From the NCBI GenBank assembly GCA_016713305.1, contig JADJPK010000009.1, positions 370,334 through 434,333 on the forward strand: a DNA stretch of 64,000 bases. The letters are read 5' to 3'. Shown here one piece after another: positions 1-8,429 of the stretch. Source of the DNA: Betaproteobacteria bacterium (GTDB taxonomy: Bacteria; Pseudomonadota; Gammaproteobacteria; Burkholderiales; Ga0077523). Each line of letters starts with the position of its first letter. The first letter of the stretch is position 1. The notes below the pieces were generated by a model. That model ran no database searches. It saw only the letters and a program-made list of their open reading frames with translations, and was not told the origin of the DNA. The translations under genes and the position numbers were made by a program.

Positions 1-95
1 TGGATGTTCAACTCTCTCTCAGATGGTGCCGGCCAGGGTCGGCGTCAAGGGCCGGCATCCGCCGGGTCGCATGGCCGGGCGACCCGTCCGGGCTA

Positions 96-121
96 TTGAA
101 ACCGGAAGCGGGCGACCCGAT
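96..121 (+). promoter_or_regulatory. Sigma-32-type (heat shock) promoter for the hsp20 pair
   Basis: A TTGAAA box at 96-101 is followed after 14 bases by CCCGAT at 116-121. This matches the RpoH pattern (TTGAA, 13-15 bases, CCCCAT) with one mismatch in the -10 box. It lies about 70 bases before the first Hsp20 start, in an otherwise empty leader. Inference from sequence match and from the heat-shock class of the downstream genes. Confidence 0.6.
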
Positions 122-190
122 CTTCGGCGTCGAGCGCAAGGACAGACACCCCATGCGCTTCCCCGTTCAACGGACATTGGAGAAATGGCC

Positions 191-628
191 ATGTATCGAT
201 CCCTGTTTCCCCGCGATGTCTTCGCCGAACTGGATCGCCTGCAGCGCGGTCTGCAGCAGGCGTTCGACGACACGCCCAGCATCCGCGGCGTCGGCCGTGG
301 CGGTTATCCCGCGCTCAACGTGGGCGGCACTCCCCAGGCGGTGGAGATCTACGCCTTCGCCCCGGGCCTCGACCCGGCGTCGGTGGACATCAACCTCGAG
401 CGCGGCGTGCTCACTGTCTCAGGCACACGGCAGGAATCGCTCCCCGCGTCCGACGAGAAGACAACGCTGCACGTGGGCGAGCGCTTCTCAGGCAAGTTCC
501 GCCGCGTGGTGAGCCTGCCTGACGACATCGATCCCGAAGGCGTCACGGCCGCCTACCGCGATGGCGTGTTGCGCATCACCGCGCGCCGCCGTGAATCGGC
601 GCAGCCGCGCCGCATCGACATCCAGTGA
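191..628 (+). CDS. Hsp20/alpha-crystallin small heat shock protein (first of a pair)
   Basis: ATP-independent holdase chaperone of the cytoplasm that binds unfolding proteins until DnaK/ClpB can refold them. The 145-residue product has a short N-terminal arm (RSLFPRDVFAELDRL), an alpha-crystallin domain from about residue 40 to 135 with the conserved AAYRDGVLRI strand, and a C-terminal I-x-I anchor (RRIDIQ). GGAG at 179-182 sits 8 bases before the ATG at 191; an in-frame ATG at 185 is too close to that ribosome binding site, so 191 is preferred. It is followed after 13 bases by a second Hsp20 gene, so the two are probably one heat-shock operon and may form mixed oligomers. Confidence 0.9.
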   Translation: MYRSLFPRDVFAELDRLQRGLQQAFDDTPSIRGVGRGGYPALNVGGTPQAVEIYAFAPGLDPASVDINLERGVLTVSGTRQESLPASDEKTTLHVGERFSGKFRRVVSLPDDIDPEGVTAAYRDGVLRITARRRESAQPRRIDIQ

Positions 629-641
629 CCTGGAGGACACC

Positions 642-1013
642 ATGACACAGACCCCGACTCAACAACGCAATGCGCGCGACGACGTCGCCCTGCTCCCGCC
701 GGTCGACGTGATCGAGGACGCAGCCGGCATCACCCTCTTTGCCGATCTTCCCGGCGTCCCGCGCGACAAGCTCAATCTCAACGTGGAAGCGGATACGCTC
801 ACCATCGAAGGCGAGATCGCGGTGGAACTGCCTCAGGCCATGTCGGCCAGCCATGTCGAAGTCGGCTATCCGCGCTATCGACGCGCGTTCACGCTGAGCC
901 GCGAACTGGACCCCTCCGGCATTTCCGCGGAACTGAAGGATGGCGTGCTCAAGCTGCGGATTCCCAAGGCCCCGCACGCGCAACCGCGACGCATCGAAGT
1001 CACGGCAGCGTAA
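642..1013 (+). CDS. Hsp20/alpha-crystallin small heat shock protein (second of a pair)
   Basis: A 123-residue small heat shock protein, divergent from its neighbour. The alpha-crystallin domain spans about residues 20-118 with the signature AELKDGVLKLRI, and the C-terminus carries the I-x-V anchor (PRRIEV). The start ATG at 642 has a strong GGAGGA ribosome binding site at 632-637. Translation was chosen from this ATG; longer readings run back into the upstream hsp20 gene in another frame. Paired divergent Hsp20 genes of this type are common in betaproteobacteria and often act as class A/class B partners (family knowledge). A long perfect inverted repeat follows the stop codon. Confidence 0.9.
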   Translation: MTQTPTQQRNARDDVALLPPVDVIEDAAGITLFADLPGVPRDKLNLNVEADTLTIEGEIAVELPQAMSASHVEVGYPRYRRAFTLSRELDPSGISAELKDGVLKLRIPKAPHAQPRRIEVTAA

Positions 1014-1030
1014 CTTCCTCTGCCTCAGGC

Positions 1031-1090
1031 AAAAGACAAGACCTGACCCCGATTCTGACCCCAACGAATCGGGGTCAGGTCTTGTCTTTT
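1031..1090. repeat. 24-bp perfect inverted repeat, REPIN-like
   Basis: Arms at 1031-1054 and 1067-1090 are exact reverse complements separated by a 12-base loop. The arms begin AAAAGACAAGACCTGACCCC. The loop itself repeats part of the arm (CTGACCCC). Both convergent genes (hsp20 and the Bug receptor) end beside it and each arm ends in a T-run on the outgoing strand, so it can act as a bidirectional terminator. The GACCTGACCCC core resembles the short palindromes mobilised by REP-associated tyrosine transposases; that link is from memory and not tested here. Confidence 0.75.
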
Positions 1091-1097
1091 GCCCCCT

Positions 1098-2066
1098 TCA
1101 GTCGAGTGACGCGCCGGATTCCTTGACGATCCTGGCCCAGCGGGGCAGTTCGTCCCGGATCGATGCCGCCAGCTGCGCTGCGGTTCCGAAGCGTGCCTCG
1201 CAACCTTGCGCGGCGAGCTTCTCCTTTACATCCTGAGCGTCCAACACCTGTTGAAGCGCTGCGCCCAGACGCGTCACGATGCCCTTGGGCGTTCCGGCAG
1301 GCGCCAGGACGCCATACCACGGCGTCGAACCGAATCCCTTGAGCGTCTCGCCGATGGTCGGCACATCCGGCAGCGCCGCTAGACGCGAAACGTTGACGAC
1401 CCCCAGCACTTTCAGCTTTCCCGTCTGGATGAAACTCAGCGATGCCGGGACGCTGACGACCGCGAGCGGGATCTGACCTGCGACGACGTCCGTCACCGCT
1501 GCGGCGGCCCCCTTGTACGGCACGTGGACGAGATCGATGCCCGCGGCCTTCTGCAGCATTTCTCCGATGAGGTGATTGAGCGTTCCGTGTCCGACAGACG
1601 CGTAGTTCAGCGTGCCGGGGGCCGCGCGAGCCGCTGTGATGAGCTCGTTGATGGATGACGGCCCGAACGAGCGATTCGCGACCAGCAGGTACCCGGCAGT
1701 GGCCACGGTCCCCACCGGCTCGAAGTCCTTGACCGGATCGAAGCCGGTGGACCGATACAGTGCCGGATTGATGACCAGCATGCTGTTCGCGGTGAGCAGC
1801 AGTGTGTGCCCGTCGGGCCGGGCATGCGCCACGTGCGCCGTGCCGATGTTCCCGCCGGCTCCGGGCCGGTTTTCCACGACGACGGACTTGCCGAGAACTG
1901 CGGCGAGCTTCTGCGCGACGATGCGGCCGATGGTGTCGTTCGCTCCGCCGGCAGCCTGGGGCACGATCATGGTAACCGTCCGCGATGGGTAGACGGTGTC
2001 TTGCGCGCAGGCAATCGTGGGTAACAGCAGCAGCGACAGGACGGCGGCAAGTCTTCCGAACTTCAC
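1098..2066 (-). CDS. Bug-family (TctC-like) periplasmic solute receptor
   Basis: Extracytoplasmic binding protein of the tripartite tricarboxylate transporter family, 322 residues as usual. A Sec signal peptide occupies about residues 1-21 (cleavage after ACA), followed by the family opening YPSRTVTMIVPQAAGGAND, in which the loop after VP contacts the ligand carboxylate, and RPGAGGNIGTAHVA near residue 65. The start is GTG at 2066 with GGAGGT 6 bases upstream. Bug receptors are often orphan genes that share one TctAB membrane pair; a tctBA pair lies at 21.5 kb. The ligand is unknown; proximity to the CoA-transferase/lyase pair makes a C4-C5 dicarboxylate such as itaconate a reasonable guess only. 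Confidence 0.9.
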   Translation of the reverse strand: MKFGRLAAVLSLLLLPTIACAQDTVYPSRTVTMIVPQAAGGANDTIGRIVAQKLAAVLGKSVVVENRPGAGGNIGTAHVAHARPDGHTLLLTANSMLVINPALYRSTGFDPVKDFEPVGTVATAGYLLVANRSFGPSSINELITAARAAPGTLNYASVGHGTLNHLIGEMLQKAAGIDLVHVPYKGAAAAVTDVVAGQIPLAVVSVPASLSFIQTGKLKVLGVVNVSRLAALPDVPTIGETLKGFGSTPWYGVLAPAGTPKGIVTRLGAALQQVLDAQDVKEKLAAQGCEARFGTAAQLAASIRDELPRWARIVKESGASLD

Positions 2067-2229
2067 GGGGTCACCTCCGGCAGCACACAGGGGCGTCTAT
2101 GATGACGGAGAACAGGCAGCCGATGAGCGCTCCCGCCCGCAGTCGCGAGACGGTCCCGCACCGGGCGCCCGGCCCCTTCCCCCTTCCGCGCAACCGCAGC
2201 GCGGGTCGAACCACGAGGAGAACGACACG

Positions 2230-3249
2230 ATGACCGGCAATACCATGGCCGCGCTGGAGGCGCGCGATTTCTCGATCGCTTCGCTGGCGCTCGGCCGCCG
2301 CCCGATTCCGGAAGCCCGGCGCGGCGAGATCCTGATCCACCTGAAGGCCGCCAGCCTCAATTACCGCGACCTTGCCATCCTGGTCCAGAAGTACCTGCCG
2401 AACCTCCCGCTGCCCTACGTGCCCGCGTCCGACGCCTGCGGAGAAGTCGTGGCGGTCGGCCCGGAAGTCACCCGCTTCAAGGTGGGCGACCGCGTGATGC
2501 CCATCTATACGCAGACCTGGTACGACGGTTACCCGACGCCCGAGATGCGCACCCAGCGTACGCTCGGCGGTCCGCTGTCCGGCGTGCTGCAGGAGTACAT
2601 CGCCGTGCCAGCCGAGGATGCCGTGAGCGTTCCCGCCCACCTGACGGATGCGGAAGCCGCCACGCTGCCCATCGCCGCGCTCACGGCGTGGTCGACGTTG
2701 CAGGAAGGAGGCGTCAAGCCGGGCGCCTCGGTGCTGGTCCAGGGCACGGGCGGTGTCGCGATCTTCGCGCTGCAGTTCGCCAGGCTGGCCGGCGCCCGGG
2801 TCATCGCGCTCTCGTCGAGCGACGAGAAGCTGGCACGCGTGCGCGACCTGGGCGCGGAAACCGGCATCAACTACCGCACGAACCCCGACTGGCATCTGGC
2901 CGTCAAGGAAGCCACGGGCGGGCGCGGAGTCGACATCGTCGTGGAAACGGCGGGCGGCACCCTGGAGAAATCGCTGGCCTCGCTCGCGTTCGGGGGCTTC
3001 GTGGGAGTCGTGGGTTTCGTGGCCGGATACCGGGCCGACATCCCGCTGCGCGCCGTCCTGGGGCCGATGATCCGCATCCAGGGGATCGCGGTGGGATCGC
3101 GTGCCCGCTTCGAAGCGATGAACCGCGCCATCGCCGCGCACGGTCTGCGGCCGGTGGTGGATTCCCGCTTTCCGCTGGCGCGCGGCGCGGAGGCCTTCCA
3201 GCACCTTCAGGACGGCAAGCACTTCGGCAAGGTGGTGATCGACCTCTGA
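2230..3249 (+). CDS. Zinc-independent MDR alcohol dehydrogenase/quinone oxidoreductase family protein
   Basis: Medium-chain dehydrogenase/reductase of 339 residues, cytoplasmic, probably NAD(P)H-dependent. The N-terminal GroES-like domain has NYRDL where zinc alcohol dehydrogenases have their catalytic cysteine, and DACGEV in place of the GHE zinc motif, so no catalytic zinc is expected. The Rossmann domain starts near residue 165 with VLVQGTGGVAIFALQ. ATG at 2230 follows GAGGAGAA at 2215-2222; longer readings overlap the leader of the divergent Bug receptor. The substrate cannot be read from the sequence; such proteins reduce quinones, enones or 2-enoyl thioesters. Confidence 0.85.
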   Translation: MTGNTMAALEARDFSIASLALGRRPIPEARRGEILIHLKAASLNYRDLAILVQKYLPNLPLPYVPASDACGEVVAVGPEVTRFKVGDRVMPIYTQTWYDGYPTPEMRTQRTLGGPLSGVLQEYIAVPAEDAVSVPAHLTDAEAATLPIAALTAWSTLQEGGVKPGASVLVQGTGGVAIFALQFARLAGARVIALSSSDEKLARVRDLGAETGINYRTNPDWHLAVKEATGGRGVDIVVETAGGTLEKSLASLAFGGFVGVVGFVAGYRADIPLRAVLGPMIRIQGIAVGSRARFEAMNRAIAAHGLRPVVDSRFPLARGAEAFQHLQDGKHFGKVVIDL

Positions 3250-3497
3250 GCGGGTGCCGGCCGCAGCCCGGTGCCACGGCCGGCAGCGGACCCGTGCCGC
3301 GATTCCCGCCACCCCGGACGGGAGCAATCCCGGTCCCGCGGGTCCCCCGTCGTCTCGCACTCCGTTAACATTCGCGGTTTTCCACCCTGGGCGAACCGGC
3401 CCCGGGGCGTGTTTTCCGTGCAGCCTCCGGCCGCGAGAACGACCCGCCTCCGGCCCCCGATCCGGCCGGGATTCACGGACACACCGGAGCAGCAGCC

Positions 3498-4676
3498 ATG
3501 CGTCCCCTGGACGGAATCACTGTCGTCGCGCTCGAGCACGTCATCGCGGCCCCTTTCTGCACCCGCCAGCTCGCCGAACTGGGCGCGCGCATCATCAAGA
3601 TCGAGCGGCCCGAAGTCGGTGACCCCGCCCGCGGCTACGACACGCGCGTGAAGGGCATGGCCTCGCACTTCGTGTGGACCAACCGCTCGAAGGAAAGCCT
3701 CACGCTGGACCTCAAGCATCCAGAAGCTTCGGTCATCATCCACAAGCTCCTCGCGAACGCGGACGTGCTGATCCAGAACCTGGCCCCGGGCGCGGCAGAC
3801 CGGATGGGTTACGGCTACGACGCGCTCAAGGACAAGTACCCCCGCCTCATCGTCTGCGACGTGTCCGGGTACGGTGCCGACGGCCCCTATCGCGACAAGA
3901 AGGCTTACGACCTGCTCATCCAGAGCGAATCGGGACTCCTCTCCGTGACCGGCACACCCGACCAGCCGGCAAAGGCGGGCTGTTCCATCGTCGACATCTC
4001 CGCGGGCATGTACGCCTATACGAACATCCTCGCCGCCATCATCCAGCGCGGCCGCACGGGCAAGGGCTGCCGCATCGACATCTCGATGCTGGAGTCCATG
4101 ACCGAGTGGATGAGCTTTCCCCTCTACTACGCCTACGACGGGGCCCCGCCGCCACCGCGCGCAGGTGCATCGCACGCGACGATCTATCCCTACGGCCCCT
4201 TCCCCGCCGGCGACGGGAAGTCCGTGATGCTGGGCCTTCAGAACGAGCGCGAGTGGGCCACCTTCTGCGAGAAGGTGCTGAAGAAGCCCGAACTGACCGG
4301 CGATCCGCGTTTCTGCAAGGGACCTCTGCGATCTTCCAACCGTGACGAGCTGAAAGCGATCATCGTCGAGACGTTCGCCTCGCTCACCGCGGAAGAAGTG
4401 GTCGCCCGGCTGGACGCCGCCCAGATCGGCAACGCGCGCATGAACGACATGCACGACCTTTGGGAACACGGACAGCTCGCCGCGCGCCACCGGATCGTGG
4501 ACGTCGACTCACCTGCGGGTCCGATCAAGGCCCTGCTGCCGCCCGGCATGCCGGATTCCTTCGAACCGCGCATGGATGCCATCCCGTCGATCGGCCAGCA
4601 CACCGAGGCGATCCTCGCGGAGATCGGCTACGACGCCGCGGCCATCGCGTCGCTGCGCGCGCAGCGGGCCATCTGA
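3498..4676 (+). CDS. CaiB/BaiF family III CoA-transferase (itaconate/dicarboxylate CoA-transferase candidate)
   Basis: Transfers CoA between carboxylic acids through an enzyme-bound aspartyl anhydride. The 392-residue product has the full fold: opening LDGITVVALEHVIAAPFCTRQLAELGA, ADRMGYGYDAL near residue 100, DVSGYGADGP near 121, and the SIVDISAG segment with the predicted catalytic Asp166. The next gene is a CitE-like lyase 10 bases away, the classic neighbour of itaconate and citramalate CoA-transferases. With the MaoC hydratase at 12.4 kb it could activate itaconate or mesaconate with succinyl-CoA. Other CaiB substrates are possible. A 248-base leader without another gene precedes it. Confidence 0.9.
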   Translation: MRPLDGITVVALEHVIAAPFCTRQLAELGARIIKIERPEVGDPARGYDTRVKGMASHFVWTNRSKESLTLDLKHPEASVIIHKLLANADVLIQNLAPGAADRMGYGYDALKDKYPRLIVCDVSGYGADGPYRDKKAYDLLIQSESGLLSVTGTPDQPAKAGCSIVDISAGMYAYTNILAAIIQRGRTGKGCRIDISMLESMTEWMSFPLYYAYDGAPPPPRAGASHATIYPYGPFPAGDGKSVMLGLQNEREWATFCEKVLKKPELTGDPRFCKGPLRSSNRDELKAIIVETFASLTAEEVVARLDAAQIGNARMNDMHDLWEHGQLAARHRIVDVDSPAGPIKALLPPGMPDSFEPRMDAIPSIGQHTEAILAEIGYDAAAIASLRAQRAI

Positions 4677-4686
4677 CGGAGCGGCC

Positions 4687-5493
4687 ATGACATCCATCGC
4701 CCGCTCCTATCTCTTCGTGCCTGGCAACCGCCCGGAACGGTTCGAACGCGCCTGCAATGCGGACGCCGATGCGGTCATCGTCGATCTCGAGGATGCCGTT
4801 CCGCCCGATCAGAAGGATCAGGCGCGGGCATCGCTCGCCGCCTGGCTCTCGCCCGCACACCCCGTCCTGGTCAGGGTGAATGCCGCCGAAACGCCCTGGC
4901 ACCAGGCCGACGTGGCCTTGTGCCGCATGCCTGGCGTCGCCGGCATCGTGCTGCCCAAGGCCGAACACCTCGACGGGGAACTCGTGGACCTGTGCCGCGA
5001 CAACGGCCGCGTGCTCCTGCCGCTCATCGAGACGGCCGTTGGATTCGACCGCGTGCGCGAGCTGGCGAAGACGCCCCACGTGCAGCGCCTGCTGTTCGGC
5101 AGCATCGACTTCCAGGTGGATCTGGGTATCGACGGCGAAGGGGACGAACTCCTGTACTTCCGCTCCCGTCTGGTCCTGGATTCCCGCATCGCGGGCCTGC
5201 AGCCTCCAGTGGACGGCGTCTGCACGGAAATCGACGACCCCGAGATGCTGCAGGCCGACACACTGCGTGCGAAGAAGCTCGGCTTCGGTGCCAAGCTCTG
5301 CATCCACCCGCGCCAGGTGCCTCTGGTGAACGCCGCATTCGCGCCGACCGCCGACGAAGTGGCATGGGCCGAGCGGGTGCTGAGCGCCGCCGAGAAGGCG
5401 GCGGGAGCCGCGGTCGCCGTGGACGGGAAGATGGTCGATCGCCCGATCATTCTCAAGGCCGAGCGGATCATGAAAAGCACGAAGCGCGGCTGA
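4687..5493 (+). CDS. CitE-like HpcH/HpaI aldolase family, probable (S)-citramalyl-CoA or malyl-CoA lyase
   Basis: Mg-dependent TIM-barrel lyase of 268 residues that cleaves beta-hydroxyacyl-CoA thioesters. Family signatures are RSYLFVPGNRPERFERA, DAVIVDLEDAV, LPLIETAVGF and LLFGSIDFQVDLG; Glu115 and Asp141 have the 26-residue spacing of the metal ligands in stand-alone CitE proteins. KLGFGAKLCIHP near residue 210 is also conserved. ATG at 4687 was chosen because earlier in-frame codons lie inside the CoA-transferase gene. The two genes are 10 bases apart and surely cotranscribed. The predicted reaction with this neighbour is citramalyl-CoA to acetyl-CoA plus pyruvate. Confidence 0.87.
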   Translation: MTSIARSYLFVPGNRPERFERACNADADAVIVDLEDAVPPDQKDQARASLAAWLSPAHPVLVRVNAAETPWHQADVALCRMPGVAGIVLPKAEHLDGELVDLCRDNGRVLLPLIETAVGFDRVRELAKTPHVQRLLFGSIDFQVDLGIDGEGDELLYFRSRLVLDSRIAGLQPPVDGVCTEIDDPEMLQADTLRAKKLGFGAKLCIHPRQVPLVNAAFAPTADEVAWAERVLSAAEKAAGAAVAVDGKMVDRPIILKAERIMKSTKRG

Positions 5494-5505
5494 AAGCCGC
5501 GCTTC
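5481..5505. terminator. Hairpin overlapping the lyase stop codon
   Basis: GAAGCGCGGCT at 5481-5491 pairs perfectly with AGCCGCGCTTC at 5495-5505 around a three-base loop; the TGA stop is inside the hairpin. There is no U-tract, so this is a strong structure that could stop transcripts arriving from either of the two convergent units, or protect the 3' end, rather than a canonical intrinsic terminator. Confidence 0.45.
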
Positions 5506-5554
5506 GCCCGAACTCCGGCCCCGGTCCCCATGGACCGCGGCCGATGGCGGGGTC

Positions 5555-7432
5555 TTACAGCCGGAACCGCCCCACGAGTTGCCCCAGCTGATTCGCGCGG
5601 TCGTTGACCGCCTGCAGCGAGCGCTCTGTCTCCTGCAGCGCGTGACCGCTGCCCTGGATCATTGCGTGCACCTGTTCCGCGCGCTTGGCCATTTCGCTCG
5701 TGGCTGTGGCCTGCTCGGTGGTGGCACCCGAGATGTCGCGGATCCGCGCCATCACGTCCGCGACACGATCCCGGATCACCTGGATGCGCGACGACGCCTC
5801 GTCTGCCAGCGACGCGCCGGAGGAGACGATCTTCTGCGCGTCTTCCATGCCCGTGACGGCGCTGCTCATCTCGCTGCGGATGGCGTCGATCATGCGGCCG
5901 ATCTCCACCGTGGATTCCGCCGTTCGTTCCGCGAGCTTGCGCACTTCGTCCGCCACCACCGCAAAACCACGCCCGCTTTCGCCTGCACGGGCCGCCTCGA
6001 TGGCGGCATTGAGGGCCAGCAGATTGGTCTGGTCGGCGATGCCGCGAATGGCACCGACGATGCCGGCGATCTCGTCGGAGCGGCTGCCGAGACGGCTCAC
6101 CACCGTGGAGAGTCCCCCCATGGTTTCTGCCGCGCGGCTGATCTCGCGAGTGACTTCCTGGACGGATTCCGCGGTGCGGATGGACTCGGTATCGGCGGTG
6201 CGCATGGCCGTTTCGGTCTCGCGCACCGTATCCGCAATGTGATTGATGCTGACGGTCACCTGCTCGATGGTCGCCGCCGTGGCGCTCATCTCGTCCGTCT
6301 GCCGGTTGAAGTCGAGTGCCAGACGGGACGTGGTGGCCGCGACGCCGCCGACTTCGCCGTGCACGCCGCTGGACTGCTCGCGCACCTCGCGGAACATCGT
6401 GTGCAGCCGCTCCAGGAACTGGTTGAAGGCTCCCGCCGCCTGACCCACTTCATCCTCGCTTCTCACCGGCAACCGCACGGTGAGATCTCCCGCCCCCTGG
6501 GCGATCTCCTGCATCGCCTGCCGCAGGGAGACGAGTTCCTTCAGCATGCGTCGGGTGCCGACCACCGCCAGCGCGCACACCACGGCCAGCACCACGACGG
6601 TCGCACCGATCAGGGCATAGAGCAGCTTGTTGAGCGGCGCCAAGGCGGCGGCGCGATCCACCACCACCCCGAGGTACCAGTCGGAGTCCGGAATCTGCCG
6701 CAGTTCCAGATAGCGGAGCTGATCCCCGATCCTGACCTCTTCCATCTTGCCGCTGGCGGCGATGGACGCGATCCTGTCGGCCGTGAGATCGGGCATGAGA
6801 TTGGTCACGGGCTTCAGTACCGCACTCTCGTCCCGGTAGGCGATGAGCGTTCCATCCTTGCCCATGAGGAAGGCGTGGCTGTCGCCCACCAGTTTCATGC
6901 CCAGCACGCCGGAGACGATCTCGTCCAGCAGCGTATTCGACGACATGATCGCGGCGATCTGGCCATTGCGCATGACCGGACCGGCCACCGATACCACGAG
7001 CTTCTTGTCGCCGACGCTCATGAACGGCGGCGTCACGACCATGGCCTGCTTCTCCATCACCGCTTTCCACCACGGCCGAACGGTCGGGTCGAACGTCGGG
7101 GGCAAAGGCATGTCGCTGCCCTGCAGGAAGGACTTGTCAGGGTAGCCCACGTAGACGTTGGTGAAGGCACCCGAGGCGGCTGCCCGTTGCAGTTTCGCCT
7201 TCAGGTCCGGTTCGAAGGCAGCCGGGAGGGTCGCTTCGATGATCCGGCGCTTGGAAGCCAGCCAGGCGGCCACGCTCGACTTCTGCTGGTCCGTGGCGGC
7301 ACCGACCTCGCGCTCCAGCGTCTCGAGGACGTTCTGGCGCATGCTCAGATACGTGAGCGAAGTGAGCAGCAGGGCGCTGACCGCGAGCGTCGCTGCAAGA
7401 AAGATGGTGAGACGTGTGCTGAGTGACTTCAT
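5555..7432 (-). CDS. Methyl-accepting chemotaxis protein with periplasmic Cache-type sensor
   Basis: Inner-membrane chemoreceptor of 625 residues. Transmembrane helix 1 is at about residues 7-29. A periplasmic region of about 245 residues with dCache features (DKSFLQGSDMPLP, RPWWKAVMEKQAMVVTPPF) follows, then transmembrane helix 2 near 275-297, a HAMP domain, and the methylation/signalling domain with the invariant tip IRGIADQTNLLALNAAIEAA and AVVADEVRKLAERT. No C-terminal CheR-binding pentapeptide is present (ends VGRFRL). The start is ATG at 7432, after GAGGGG; an upstream in-frame Met adds 18 residues without membrane character. A sigma-28 promoter lies upstream. The ligand is unknown; Cache receptors bind amino acids, carboxylates or polyamines. 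Confidence 0.93.
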   Translation of the reverse strand: MKSLSTRLTIFLAATLAVSALLLTSLTYLSMRQNVLETLEREVGAATDQQKSSVAAWLASKRRIIEATLPAAFEPDLKAKLQRAAASGAFTNVYVGYPDKSFLQGSDMPLPPTFDPTVRPWWKAVMEKQAMVVTPPFMSVGDKKLVVSVAGPVMRNGQIAAIMSSNTLLDEIVSGVLGMKLVGDSHAFLMGKDGTLIAYRDESAVLKPVTNLMPDLTADRIASIAASGKMEEVRIGDQLRYLELRQIPDSDWYLGVVVDRAAALAPLNKLLYALIGATVVVLAVVCALAVVGTRRMLKELVSLRQAMQEIAQGAGDLTVRLPVRSEDEVGQAAGAFNQFLERLHTMFREVREQSSGVHGEVGGVAATTSRLALDFNRQTDEMSATAATIEQVTVSINHIADTVRETETAMRTADTESIRTAESVQEVTREISRAAETMGGLSTVVSRLGSRSDEIAGIVGAIRGIADQTNLLALNAAIEAARAGESGRGFAVVADEVRKLAERTAESTVEIGRMIDAIRSEMSSAVTGMEDAQKIVSSGASLADEASSRIQVIRDRVADVMARIRDISGATTEQATATSEMAKRAEQVHAMIQGSGHALQETERSLQAVNDRANQLGQLVGRFRL

Positions 7433-7603
7433 CGATACCCCTCGTGAAAGCTCTCCGGCCACTGACGGCCCGAGCCGGCGCGGCACCCCTACCGCGCTTC
7501 AGACAATGGCGTTCAGGCGCGAGGCGATGGGCGCCGATGCTTCATCCGTTGGAACATGCGCGCCGCGCGGGACGTTGGGCGGGGTCGCGTCTTGAGAAGC
7601 CAA

Positions 7604-7630
7604 CTATCGGCGACTCGCTCTCGAACTTGA
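7604..7630 (-). promoter_or_regulatory. Sigma-28 (FliA) promoter for the chemoreceptor
   Basis: Read on the minus strand, TCAAGTTC at 7630-7623 is followed after exactly 11 bases by GCCGATAG at 7611-7604. The FliA consensus is TAAAGTTT, 11 bases, GCCGATAA, so 13 of 16 positions match with perfect spacing. It lies about 170 bases before the chemoreceptor start and reads toward it, implying flagellar-regulon control. Confidence 0.7.
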
Positions 7631-7975
7631 CGGTAGTCAAATCGTCGCCAGTTCCTTGCCGAAAAATGGTCATCGCGAGATCCCCGGATTCGTCGCGACC
7701 ACCCCGGCAATTCCAACAGCGCCCCCAACAGAACCGGCCGCGGGGCTCCTGTGGAAAGGACGAGAACGCTGCGGGCCCGCACCTTCGTTTTTTGCCACGA
7801 CAGGCGGTTCAAGGCAGGAACAGGCCCGGCACGGATCGGGCTCGCCGGACAGCCCGGAACGCGCCGATGGGGCCTTCCCGGAGAAGGGCAGGACCTCGGT
7901 CATTGCAGCGCAACATCGTCCGTGCCTCCAACGTCAGGCCCGCGGCGGCACGCACGCCGCCATCCGACGGCAAAC

Positions 7976-8005
7976 GTGACAAAGTTGCAGGCAGTGCTCT
8001 AGACT
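7976..8005 (+). promoter_or_regulatory. Sigma-70-like promoter for the metal-uptake cluster
   Basis: GTGACA at 7976-7981, an 18-base spacer and TAGACT at 8000-8005. A start site near 8012 would leave a leader of about 34 bases before the first gene. No AT-rich Zur palindrome was recognised near it. Confidence 0.4.
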
Positions 8006-8045
8006 GCGGCTCGACCCGACCGAGTTGCGCATTCGCTGTCCCGCC

Positions 8046-8366
8046 ATGCACCGCCGCCTGAAATCACTGTTCCTGCACGCGTTCGTCGCCATAGCGTTCG
8101 CGTTCGCACAACAGTCCGGCATCGCGCATCTGGCCGCGCATCTGGCCGGACAGACGCAAGGCGCTCAGCAGGACAAGACCGCCACCCTCTACGCCTGCGA
8201 CGAGTGCCTCTCGTTCGCCAAACTGCAGGGTTCGGCTCCGGAGGTCACGGTGTTCGCCGCGGCCCGCTTCGGCGCAGTCCGCGGATTCGAAGTCCTGGAA
8301 ACGGGCGTCCGCATCTTCCATCACCCCGCCTTCCGATCCCGGGCCCCTCCGTTCATCCCCGTTTGA
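8046..8366 (+). CDS. Small exported protein with CDEC motif, first gene of metal-uptake cluster
   Basis: A 106-residue protein I do not assign to a family with certainty. An N-terminal signal sequence (residues about 5-23, SLFLHAFVAIAFAFA) is followed by a His-containing stretch (SGIAHLAAHLAGQ) and YACDECLSFAKLQG near residue 55, a paired-cysteine motif suited to binding a transition metal or forming a disulfide. The C-terminus has two adjacent histidines (IFHHPAF). It precedes a porin and a Zn/Mn-type ABC transporter in the same direction, so a periplasmic metal chaperone or sensor role is inferred. ATG at 8046 is preferred to an upstream TTG at 8025, but the ribosome binding site is weak. 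Confidence 0.6.
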   Translation: MHRRLKSLFLHAFVAIAFAFAQQSGIAHLAAHLAGQTQGAQQDKTATLYACDECLSFAKLQGSAPEVTVFAAARFGAVRGFEVLETGVRIFHHPAFRSRAPPFIPV

Positions 8367-8429
8367 CAGCCGAGCCGCGACCGGTACGACGCCGCCGCGA
8401 CGTACTTCAGTGTTCAACGGGAGTCCTCC

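Larger units (their letters stand above)
7433..8045. other. Long intergenic stretch with divergent promoters, no gene seen
   Basis: About 610 bases between the divergent chemoreceptor and metal-uptake units. It holds the sigma-28 site at 7604-7630 and a sigma-70-like site at 7976-8005. Reading frames through the middle (7650-7960) are proline/arginine-rich, lack a recognisable family and have no good ribosome binding site, so they are not called as genes. Confidence 0.5.
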
